A DNA stretch of 42,226 nucleotides from a virus, in IMG/VR virus record IMGVR_UViG_3300032053_000164, positions 1 through 42,226 of that record; one strand, given 5' to 3'. Shown here piece by piece: positions 31,772 to 37,963 of this stretch; the first letter of the stretch is position 1, and the number at the start of each line of letters is the position of its first letter. Both the position numbers and the translations under genes were made by a program. The notes beneath the pieces are model-generated. The model had not been told where the DNA came from, did no database searches, and worked only from the letters and a program-made list of their open reading frames with translations.

Positions 31772-31979
31772 AGTTTATCAAACTGTTGACTGTTCGAAAG
31801 CACAGCCAAGAAGCTTTCGCAAAACAGTAAACACGATACAGTTTATTGATCGTTGCCCATTTAATGGCATATACGCAAACACAAATAACTTAGCATTGTG
31901 TGGTTGTATGTGTCATAAAGGTGCTATGGCAATGGAACATTGTTGCTCCTGTGGTTTTTCTAACGTGAGATTAACCTAA
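31764..31979 (+). CDS. Small cysteine-rich zinc-binding protein
   Basis: A 71-residue protein starting at GTG 31764 with AAGGAAGAG upstream. A TTG three bases earlier is also possible. The C-terminal half has CGCMCHKG and HCCSCGF, a dense Cys/His set able to hold two zinc ions. It overlaps the preceding gene by 8 bases. Role unknown. Confidence 0.6.
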   Translation: MSKVYQTVDCSKAQPRSFRKTVNTIQFIDRCPFNGIYANTNNLALCGCMCHKGAMAMEHCCSCGFSNVRLT

Positions 31980-32255
31980 GTGAGTAACACAAAGTTGTTT
32001 GAGTTTGCAGCCGAAGCTGTGTTTGGCGAAGGTGGCGATGGTGACATGACGATTGTGTTTCAAGCACAAAACCACGTTGCCGTTGCAAATGAATTTGAGT
32101 TGTGGATGAAAGAGAAGTATCCAACAGCTACACCGCTGAATAGAAAAGATCATCCAGACAGAGTTGATTTCTGGTTGAACCAAGAGTCATTTATGTTTAC
32201 GAACAGTAATGCATATCTCCAGTGGGGATACACGCAGTTGGTGGTAACACTATGA
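31980..32255 (+). CDS. Hypothetical protein
   Basis: A 91-residue protein starting with the GTG directly after the preceding stop. It is mixed alpha/beta, with AEAVFGEGGDGDMTIVFQAQ, a helix ANEFELWMKEKYP, and the end AYLQWGYTQLVVTL. The next gene's ATG overlaps its stop (ATGA). No family recognised. Confidence 0.6.
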   Translation: MSNTKLFEFAAEAVFGEGGDGDMTIVFQAQNHVAVANEFELWMKEKYPTATPLNRKDHPDRVDFWLNQESFMFTNSNAYLQWGYTQLVVTL

Positions 32256-32616
32256 ACACAGAAGAACTAGCAAAGTTCTATGGCGTTGATCCCTATAAGC
32301 GTACAGATTATGAATTCCCGTGCGGCGAACTAGTCTGCGAGACAGACAAGACGGTATATGACCTTAAGCATTGGCTCGACAACCTTGTGAACTCAGGGCT
32401 AGCTCTTGCATCCAGCCCAGTTATAGTGTATACTACGAAAGAGAAAGCTCTGGTGTTAAAGTTGCTTATAACAGACGGAAAACAGACGAAGAGTTAACCA
32501 AAGAAACAGATACAGCAAGACAGCGACTCAAGGACTTGGAGTACAAGGAATATACCGAGTATCTGAGACTCAAAACCAAGTTTGAGGATTCCAATGGAAA
32601 CCCAAGACTCCGTTGA
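32252..32616 (+). pseudogene. KTDEEL-family paralogue 2, split by a frameshift
   Basis: The frame from ATG 32252 ends at 32497 after ...LLITDGKQTKS. In the -1 frame the sequence continues as KTDEELTKETDTARQRLKDL and ends at 32616, matching the C-terminal half of the paralogue at 31457. The switch point is a run of four A bases near 32480, and one extra A would restore a single gene. I see no strong slippery heptamer (only A AAA CAG). It may be a true disruption, a sequencing error or weak recoding. Confidence 0.6.
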
Positions 32617-32788
32617 AGTTACACTGAAGCAACTCATAGATTATCTCGACTGTCTTGAACGACAACCAGAGTCACTAACACAGAAACGTCAGAAAGAGCA
32701 ACAAACAGACAATGGACAAGAGCCAGTTACTAGCCCGAGCAAAAGAGCTAAACGTACCAACAACAAAAAAAGTACGGGAGTTGTTTGA
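32594..32788 (+). CDS. Possible small hypothetical protein
   Basis: A 64-residue frame from ATG 32594, with a plausible helix (TLKQLIDYLDCLERQP) and a basic, low-complexity C-terminus (KRAKRTNNKKSTGVV). It overlaps the previous gene by 23 bases and the next by 77 in another frame. Its first half looks like coding sequence, but the last part probably only echoes the gene at 32712, so the true extent is uncertain. Confidence 0.4.
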   Translation: METQDSVEVTLKQLIDYLDCLERQPESLTQKRQKEQQTDNGQEPVTSPSKRAKRTNNKKSTGVV

Positions 32789-33062
32789 GTATAGCAACTA
32801 CGACTTTGACGAAGACCAGTGCGGGGTTGTGGCTACGCTCAAGAATCTACGTGAGTTCGTAAAGACTCTAGAGGACGTTCCAGAAGATGCTATGATTCTA
32901 GCTCACGACGACGATGCAAATACTTTCTGCGTTACGTGGACAGAAGAACGAGCGGAAGAAGACATTCAGATGCACGTTGATAAAGTGCAGAGCGCGATAG
33001 ACAAGAAAACAGAAGACCGCAGACAGCTGTTTGAAAAACTAAAGAAAGAATTTGACAAGTAA
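32712..33062 (+). CDS. Hypothetical protein, KTDEEL-family paralogue 3
   Basis: A 116-residue protein, third copy of the family at 31457 and 32252: YDFDEDQC, TLKNLREFVKT, DVPEDAMI, then an acidic segment and a final helix ending FEKLKKEFDK. KTDEEL itself is replaced by WTEERAEED. It closes the small-gene run and is followed by a promoter-bearing gap. Function unknown. Confidence 0.65.
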   Translation: MDKSQLLARAKELNVPTTKKVRELFEYSNYDFDEDQCGVVATLKNLREFVKTLEDVPEDAMILAHDDDANTFCVTWTEERAEEDIQMHVDKVQSAIDKKTEDRRQLFEKLKKEFDK

Positions 33063-33108
33063 TTTAATCAAATTCTTCTTAGTAAATTCCCGTAGCAACG
33101 TTAATATC

Positions 33109-33137
33109 TTGATTTAACTCCCTCCCTACTGTTACCT
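33109..33137 (+). promoter_or_regulatory. Phage promoter, class TTGATT-N17-TTACCT
   Basis: TAATATC (33102-33108) abuts TTGATT (33109-33114), followed by 17 bases and TTACCT (33132-33137), then the ATG at 33152. It is the second of three matching elements. AAATTCCC (33084-33091) upstream is also found upstream of the third copy. Confidence 0.65.
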
Positions 33138-33151
33138 TAGAAGCTAGTTCC

Positions 33152-33358
33152 ATGACAAACCCAAACAACCAGAAGTTCGAAGACTATGATGACTTTATTG
33201 CAGAGTCCTGGGAAGAATGCCAGAGGCTAGCTCCAAAAGACTCTACGTGGCTTTTATTTTATTCCAAGTGGTTTGAACGAGAGAATGTCAGTCTAGCACT
33301 GAAACGTTTAAATCAGAGGGCTTCTGAGAAGAACAAAGGGCAACGTCATGGACGTTAA
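33152..33358 (+). CDS. Hypothetical small protein
   Basis: A 68-residue helical protein, with acidic N-terminal half (KFEDYDDFIAESWEECQRL) and a basic C-terminus ending KGQRHGR. It is the first gene behind the class 2 promoter, before the zinc microprotein and the SNF2 ATPase. No family recognised. Confidence 0.6.
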   Translation: MTNPNNQKFEDYDDFIAESWEECQRLAPKDSTWLLFYSKWFERENVSLALKRLNQRASEKNKGQRHGR

Positions 33359-33503
33359 GAAGTATGTGTTTCGCCCGCTGTGTTGGTTTGGTTATCATAA
33401 CGTTGAACAGGTGAAGGAACTAGACAAACAGAACACACACTTGCTTTACTGCCGCAGGTGTTTTCAGTACTGGGTCAAGGTATTTAAACAACCAACTCAA
33501 TAA
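33348..33503 (+). CDS. Zinc-finger microprotein (51 aa)
   Basis: A 51-codon ORF from ATG 33348 to the TAA at 33501-33503, overlapping the end of the previous gene by 11 bases. It has RPLCWFGYHN and, about 20 residues later, YCRRCFQYW, giving a possible C...H...CxxC zinc site. The N-terminus is basic (MDVKKYVFRP). It fills what would otherwise be a gap before the SNF2 gene, which supports it being real. Confidence 0.6.
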   Translation: MDVKKYVFRPLCWFGYHNVEQVKELDKQNTHLLYCRRCFQYWVKVFKQPTQ

Positions 33504-33521
33504 TGTTTGTATGAGGTTTCC

Positions 33522-35504
33522 ATGACTCAGCTGTCCGTTGCTCTTCCGAAGAAACAAAACATCCAAAAAATCTCAGACAGAGATCCTTTCTCTCTTAAAC
33601 ACCAACAAGAACTCCAGAAGTTTAACGCAGAGATGCGAACGTGGCAGATTGAAGTTGATGTAACTAAGCCAAAACTAGCAACTGTTACTGATTCAAACTT
33701 AGTAACAGAACAAGTGCTGTACATTCCAGACAAACTACAGTCTTGTTCCTGCTTCGATTACTTCGAGACTCAGTGTGGTACGTGTGTTCACATTCAAGCT
33801 GTTGTACGTTTGTTAGATCGGTTTGATGCACAGTTACACTGGAGAGATAGACAGAAACTACTAAATCACTTTAGTAACACGGTTTCTCTTGACTATGTGA
33901 CTTACAACTCGGAGAGAAACAGCTTTCTGACAAACACACAGAAGCTACCGATCTGGTTGAAGAACTTTAACGCAGGTACAGCTGGATTGGATGTTGTGCA
34001 GGCTGGATATGCACAGCTAACAGATATAAAGCTATTTGCTCCTTCCTTCAAGACAGCTGTCGATCAAGTCTTGTTACGTAAGCAGAGAACAACAGACTCT
34101 AGGATTTCACCTTGGATTAACACTGGATATCTCAACCTAAATCCCTTCTCAAACATCACGTTGTTTGACTACCAAGTTGAATCAGTAAAACGGATGCTAG
34201 AGTCGAAGCGCGCTGCGTTGATCTTGAACATGGGACTTGGTAAGACGCTGTGTGCTATCACAGCAATGCACATACTCCAGACAAAGATCAAACAGAAACC
34301 GCTGAGTGTGTTGATCATCTGTCCAAGTACCCTAAAGAAGCAATGGGCAAAGGAACTTGACAGGTTCATGGGAGTCAAAGCTTCTGTGATTAACTCAGGG
34401 AAAGAACTTGACCAATGGCTTACTACTGGTTCTGTTGTTGGATTCACAATCTTGAACTACGAGCTCGTACAGAGACACATTGAGAAGCTGGAATCTCTTC
34501 CAGTGTTTGATGTTGTTGTGTTTGATGAAGTTCAGAAGATCAGAAACAAGGATACCAAGGCTTGGCGGGCTATGAAGCAGCTTAAGTCTGAATACTTGTT
34601 TGCGCTTAGTGGTACGATTCTTGAGAACAGCTATGACGACTTCATTGCTATCATGGAAGTGATTAATGAACTGGAAGTGAAGCCTAAGTGGAAGTTTGTT
34701 TCAGAGTTCTACAACTACGAAGGAAGCAGAATCCAAGCCCCAAAGAATGTCCCAGCTCTAAAGAAGAAGTTTCATCCATACCTTATTCATCCAGACGCTT
34801 CGAAAGCTGTTAAACTTCCAGGCATTGTCGAGAAGTGGTATGATGTGAAGATGCGACCAACTCAAGAATCAATCCAAGCGACCAACGCAGCCGAAGCAAG
34901 AAAGCTCTTGGCTATGGCAAAACACAGAACACTGTCTTGGGGCGAGAAAGCTATGTTGAATGGTTATCTAGTAAAAGCTAGGATGGCAGCAAACGACGCA
35001 AGGCTCTGTGATAAAAACTCCAAAGAAGTTGGAACAAAGATTGATGAAATCAAGAAGTTGTTAGCAGCTTATATCTCTGCTGGAGAAAAGGTTGTAGTGT
35101 TCAGTGAATGGCACGAGATGCTTAAGTTGGTTGTACAAGACTGTCTCCCAGCTGGTGTTGACCATGTGTTGTTCCATGGAGGAATTCCATCGCACAAGCG
35201 TGGAAAATATATCGAAGAGTTCATGAACAACCCAGCCAAGATGGTTTTTCTCTCGACTGATGCTGGTGGTATTGGAGTTGATGGACTCCAGCTAGCTTCG
35301 TTTAGAATGATCCACACGGAGCCACCGTGGAATCCAGCGAGAGTAGATCAGAGGAACGGAAGGCTTAATAGAATGCTCCAGAAGAACTTAGTTTACGTTG
35401 ACTACATTCACAGCGTAAACTCAATAGAAGACATGGTGCTGACTTCTGGTTCTCAGAAACGTGAGATGCGCAAGGTAATCATGGACCTCGGAAAAACCAA
35501 GTAA
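33522..35504 (+). CDS. SNF2-family DNA-dependent ATPase with SWIM zinc finger
   Basis: A 660-residue protein starting at ATG 33522, with TGAGG 5 bases upstream. An N-terminal SWIM finger (Cys75-x-Cys77...Cys88-x-His90) is followed by the two-lobed SF2 motor: Walker A NMGLGKT (236-242), Walker B/motif II DEVQKI, motif III ALSGT, then in the second lobe VVFSEW, DAGGIGVDG and the arginine-finger motif VDQRNGRLNR. SNF2 motors translocate on double-stranded DNA to displace or remodel bound proteins. SWIM-SNF2 pairs are known in bacteria and large phages. It probably acts in phage replication, recombination or removal of host proteins. Confidence 0.88.
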   Translation: MTQLSVALPKKQNIQKISDRDPFSLKHQQELQKFNAEMRTWQIEVDVTKPKLATVTDSNLVTEQVLYIPDKLQSCSCFDYFETQCGTCVHIQAVVRLLDRFDAQLHWRDRQKLLNHFSNTVSLDYVTYNSERNSFLTNTQKLPIWLKNFNAGTAGLDVVQAGYAQLTDIKLFAPSFKTAVDQVLLRKQRTTDSRISPWINTGYLNLNPFSNITLFDYQVESVKRMLESKRAALILNMGLGKTLCAITAMHILQTKIKQKPLSVLIICPSTLKKQWAKELDRFMGVKASVINSGKELDQWLTTGSVVGFTILNYELVQRHIEKLESLPVFDVVVFDEVQKIRNKDTKAWRAMKQLKSEYLFALSGTILENSYDDFIAIMEVINELEVKPKWKFVSEFYNYEGSRIQAPKNVPALKKKFHPYLIHPDASKAVKLPGIVEKWYDVKMRPTQESIQATNAAEARKLLAMAKHRTLSWGEKAMLNGYLVKARMAANDARLCDKNSKEVGTKIDEIKKLLAAYISAGEKVVVFSEWHEMLKLVVQDCLPAGVDHVLFHGGIPSHKRGKYIEEFMNNPAKMVFLSTDAGGIGVDGLQLASFRMIHTEPPWNPARVDQRNGRLNRMLQKNLVYVDYIHSVNSIEDMVLTSGSQKREMRKVIMDLGKTK

Positions 35505-35522
35505 CCATAAAAAGACAAACAA

Positions 35523-36026
35523 ATGACAAACAAAACAAGCGGAACGGCAAATGAAGTGGTAAGCACAGCGACAAGCGAGCGCCAACCAAACCCAAAGGTA
35601 CAGGCAATCAAGAAACTCAGACTTCAAACCAAGCTTGGGTTAAATGAATGTAAGCTAGCTCTTGAAGCTTGTGGATATGATCACGACAAAGCGTTTGATT
35701 TTCTCAAAAAGAAGACTAGGACTACCAGAGACAAACCAACCACGTTTGGTTGTGTTGGTTCCTATGTTCACCACGACAAAACCAGAGCAGCGCTGGTCTG
35801 TCTTGCTTCCGAAACAGACTTTGTTGCAAGGATGCCAGAGTTTGTAGCGCTTGCAAACAACATTGCAATGCAGGTAGCAGCTGTCGAACCAGAAATGGTT
35901 GATGACCTAATGGAATCGACGTATGTTGGAGACTCCAGCGTTTCCGTTAAGCAAATGATTGAAGAACTTATCGCGATGTGCAAAGAGCACATCGTTGTTA
36001 AGTCATTCCAAGTTGTCAAGGTATGA
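35523..36026 (+). CDS. Elongation factor Ts homologue
   Basis: A 167-residue protein with the two recognisable parts of EF-Ts. An N-terminal UBA-like domain (about 26-64, KVQAIKKLRLQTKLGLNECK then ALEACGYDHDKAFDFLKKK) contacts EF-Tu. The core opens with VGSYVHHD and holds SETDFVARMPEFVALANNIA (96-115), where TDFVAR matches the EF-Ts signature that inserts into EF-Tu. It lacks the second core subdomain and coiled coil of the 283-residue E. coli protein, and has a Ser/Thr-rich extension of about 22 residues. It may reload host EF-Tu with GTP or compete with host EF-Ts. EF-Ts genes are reported in huge phages. Confidence 0.88.
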   Translation: MTNKTSGTANEVVSTATSERQPNPKVQAIKKLRLQTKLGLNECKLALEACGYDHDKAFDFLKKKTRTTRDKPTTFGCVGSYVHHDKTRAALVCLASETDFVARMPEFVALANNIAMQVAAVEPEMVDDLMESTYVGDSSVSVKQMIEELIAMCKEHIVVKSFQVVKV

Positions 36027-36208
36027 GCCTGTTCTCTCCTCAACGATGGTACTGTTCTTGTTGTGGCAAAGAGCAGTTTAGCGATCTTGGCACTAGCTTT
36101 GGGCGTATTAGACTGTGTTCGAAAGAGTGTATGAGAGAAGATAACTGGAAGACTGCTCTTTCCTCTCTTGGTAAGGCTTACTACCCAGATCCAGAGAGTA
36201 AACAATGA
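36023..36208 (+). CDS. Small zinc-finger protein
   Basis: A 61-residue protein with CSCCGKEQF and, 20 residues on, LCSKECMRED. The paired CxxC and CxxxC sites should hold one zinc ion. It starts in an ATGA overlap with the EF-Ts gene and ends in an ATGA overlap with a 23-residue membrane peptide. Role unknown. Coupling to EF-Ts may mean a translation-linked role, but that is inference. Confidence 0.6.
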   Translation: MSLFSPQRWYCSCCGKEQFSDLGTSFGRIRLCSKECMREDNWKTALSSLGKAYYPDPESKQ

Positions 36209-36276
36209 TAGAACTAGTTTTAGTCATATCAATACTAACAATGTGTGCGTTTACCTTTAGAAAGATAAATCTATGA
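36205..36276 (+). CDS. Membrane micropeptide (23 aa)
   Basis: A 23-codon ORF from an ATG overlapping the preceding TGA, ending in a TGA that overlaps the next ATG. The peptide is hydrophobic (IELVLVISILTMCAFTF) with a basic tail (RKINL), so it should span the membrane once. The tight overlaps on both sides are the main evidence that it is translated. Confidence 0.5.
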   Translation: MIELVLVISILTMCAFTFRKINL

Positions 36277-36413
36277 GCAGTGATCCAAGATATCTTAAAC
36301 TCAAGGTTGGCTTGTCTCAACTAACAACACCACAACTCCAGAAGATTCTTGACTACAAAGATCAGATGGTGTTCGATGACTGGAACTTTGACGAAGAGTC
36401 AAGGAAATATTGA
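36273..36413 (+). CDS. Hypothetical microprotein (46 aa)
   Basis: A 46-residue ORF starting in an ATGA overlap with the membrane peptide. It is helical, basic at the start (PRYLKLKVGLSQLTTPQLQK) and acidic at the end (DDWNFDEESRKY). No family recognised. The 48 bases after it (36414-36461) have no clear feature. Confidence 0.5.
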   Translation: MSSDPRYLKLKVGLSQLTTPQLQKILDYKDQMVFDDWNFDEESRKY

Positions 36414-36461
36414 CCAATTTCCATCGGACTTGGCGTGCCTGAGTCGAATGACCTAAAGACA

Positions 36462-36611
36462 ATGACAGACCTACGGTGTAAAGAGCTTATCGATGCGTCT
36501 GGAATATCCAGAAATCCAATGAAAGGTATTTCTGGAAGCTTTTATACTGGAAACAGACAACGAGACTTGTTTTGGTTGATAATAGAAATCATCAAAGAAA
36601 GAACCAAATGA
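36462..36611 (+). CDS. Hypothetical microprotein (49 aa)
   Basis: A 49-residue ORF whose stop overlaps the ATG of the PyrE-like gene (ATGA). It contains ELIDASGISRNPMKG and a C-terminal helix (RDLFWLIIEIIKERTK), resembling a small DNA-binding SAP-like helix-turn arrangement. In-frame GTG 36435 could add nine residues. Function unknown. Confidence 0.5.
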   Translation: MTDLRCKELIDASGISRNPMKGISGSFYTGNRQRDLFWLIIEIIKERTK

Positions 36612-37171
36612 TAGAAACCGCTGCATGGAAAGAATCTCGCGAGTATGCTTCTCTCCTAGCAAAACTTAAAGCAACTGTTAAGTCCGGAGAGTTTGTTCTG
36701 TCTTCTGGAGAGACTTCGGATTTCTTCATCAACTGCAAGCTGGTTACGCTAACAAGTTCTGGTCAGATGTTGTTTGCTACGGTTGTTATGGACTTAATCA
36801 GTGAAGATATTGACAGCTGGCAGAAGTTCGATGCTATTGCAGGTGTACCAATCGGTGGATATCCACTCGTTGATGCGGTTGCACATGAATTCGAACAGAT
36901 GAATGTTCTCTATGTGAGAAAAGAGAAGAAAGACCATGGAACCCAGTGTTTGGTTGAAGGAAACCTAAAACTTGGAATGCGAGTTGTTCTCTTCGAAGAT
37001 GTTGTTACCTCTGGCGCTAGTGTCCTAGATTCAGTTCAAAAACTTAGAGATTCTGGCTGTGAAGTTGACAAGGTTGTTGTTCTGGTTGACAGAGAGCAGG
37101 GCGGTATGGATGAACTAAGAAAACACATCCCATATGTCGTAGCTCTCTACACAAAATCGGATTTAATCTAG
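36608..37171 (+). CDS. pyrE: Orotate phosphoribosyltransferase-like enzyme
   Basis: A 187-residue type I phosphoribosyltransferase that should join PRPP and orotate to make OMP in pyrimidine synthesis. Family features are FVLSSGETSDFFIN (29-42), AGVPIGGYPL (78-87), the flexible loop YVRKEKKDHGT (102-112), the PRPP-binding VVLFEDVVTSGAS (126-138), and VVVLVDREQGG (156-166). These fit PyrE better than other PRTases, but a different base specificity cannot be excluded. Start ATG 36608 is set by the overlap with the previous gene. It would raise pyrimidine supply for phage DNA. Confidence 0.85.
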   Translation: MIETAAWKESREYASLLAKLKATVKSGEFVLSSGETSDFFINCKLVTLTSSGQMLFATVVMDLISEDIDSWQKFDAIAGVPIGGYPLVDAVAHEFEQMNVLYVRKEKKDHGTQCLVEGNLKLGMRVVLFEDVVTSGASVLDSVQKLRDSGCEVDKVVVLVDREQGGMDELRKHIPYVVALYTKSDLI

Positions 37172-37488
37172 TGGCAATCGAAGAACGTAAGCTGCTAGCA
37201 ATGGACTTCTTTCAGAAGTTTAGAGATGAATTCGAAGCTAGCGGAATTCCAGAGACTATTACTCGTGGAAAAGTTATAAGATTCCATCCATTGATGAAAT
37301 TTATTACTGTGTCTTTTATATACCAGCAAAAGACATATAGCATAAATATTGACATTCAATGGCGACTGGACTGTAATGTTACGATCAAATGTCTATCCCC
37401 ATCTTATGTTGTCGGCGGTACTAAATTAACTTTGTCTAATGAAGTCAAGTCTCCAAATAAAAACGTTACTAGAGTTTATCAAAACTAA
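37171..37488 (+). CDS. Hypothetical protein
   Basis: A 105-residue protein starting with a GTG overlapping the previous stop by one base. The N-terminal helix (EERKLLAMDFFQKFRDEFEA) is followed by beta strands (KVIRFHPLMKFITVSFIYQQ...YSINIDIQW). It is the last gene before the terminator and convergent HNH gene. No family recognised. Confidence 0.6.
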   Translation: MAIEERKLLAMDFFQKFRDEFEASGIPETITRGKVIRFHPLMKFITVSFIYQQKTYSINIDIQWRLDCNVTIKCLSPSYVVGGTKLTLSNEVKSPNKNVTRVYQN

Positions 37489-37513
37489 CTTGTCTCTTCA
37501 AGAGCAAGTTCTT
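37489..37513 (+). terminator. Hairpin terminator between convergent genes
   Basis: CTTG and CTCT (37489-37497, one bulged T) pair with AGAGCAAG (37501-37508) around a TCA loop, followed by TTCTTCT. It starts at the last base of the plus-strand gene and lies just before the end of the convergent HNH gene. Confidence 0.55.
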
Positions 37514-37524
37514 CTACAGCTAGC

Positions 37525-37866
37525 CTAACCCTTCCTTAATCCAATCTGAGACAGTTCCAGAATCCCAGAATCAAACTCAAAGTGACAGTTCGGGCATAGC
37601 ACTACCACGTTGTCTGGGTTGTTAACAACACACAACTTCGTGTTCTTGTCAAACCCAGCAACTGGATGTATGTGAGCTAGTTCTACATGCTTGTTATATC
37701 CACACACTTGGCATCCTAGGCACGTTAATTCTTTGTTCCACATTCTGTTCAGCTGCCTAATTCGATCTCCTGTTCGGGTTTTATTTAATCCCCGAAGCAC
37801 TAGCTGGTACTCAAGATCCGCTATCGTCCACTGCTCCATGTCTTTCCTAGAAGTTCTGGTTGTCAT
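37525..37866 (-). CDS. HNH endonuclease
   Basis: A 113-residue protein. The HNH motif is clear: CQVCGYNKHVELAHIHPV (zinc CxxC, then His pair), NNPDNVVVLCPNCHFEFDSG (Asn, CxxCH). The N-terminal helical part (DLEYQLVLRGLNKTRTGDR) may bind DNA. It is on the minus strand, opposite both neighbours, and lies directly behind the class 2 promoter of the deacetylase gene, the same placement as the HNH gene at 28604. Likely a free-standing homing nuclease. Confidence 0.88.
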   Translation of the reverse strand: MTTRTSRKDMEQWTIADLEYQLVLRGLNKTRTGDRIRQLNRMWNKELTCLGCQVCGYNKHVELAHIHPVAGFDKNTKLCVVNNPDNVVVLCPNCHFEFDSGILELSQIGLRKG

Positions 37867-37872
37867 TTATTT

Positions 37873-37892
37873 CACTATACAACAATATAGTG
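37873..37892. repeat. Inverted repeat between divergent genes (operator candidate)
   Basis: CACTATA (37873-37879) and TATAGTG (37886-37892) are perfect 7-base arms around CAACAA. They lie between the start of the minus-strand HNH gene and the promoter of the deacetylase gene, where a dimeric regulator could bind. Confidence 0.45.
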
Positions 37893-37916
37893 CAAATTCC
37901 CTACCGTGATAATATG

Positions 37917-37945
37917 TTGATATTCCTATGGTTCTGTGTTAACCT
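37917..37945 (+). promoter_or_regulatory. Phage promoter, class TTGATA-N17-TAACCT
   Basis: TAATATG (37910-37916) abuts TTGATA (37917-37922), then 17 bases and TAACCT (37940-37945), 18 bases before the ATG at 37964. It is the third copy of the element seen at 28961 and 33109. Confidence 0.7.
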
Positions 37946-37963
37946 GAGAGTAGGAGAACACAG

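Noticed and set aside
32470-32490. Programmed -1 frameshift in the KTDEEL middle copy
   Set aside because: Only A AAA CAG is present. The P-site Lys codon could slip but the A-site Gln codon could not, and no strong downstream hairpin is evident. A lost base is simpler.
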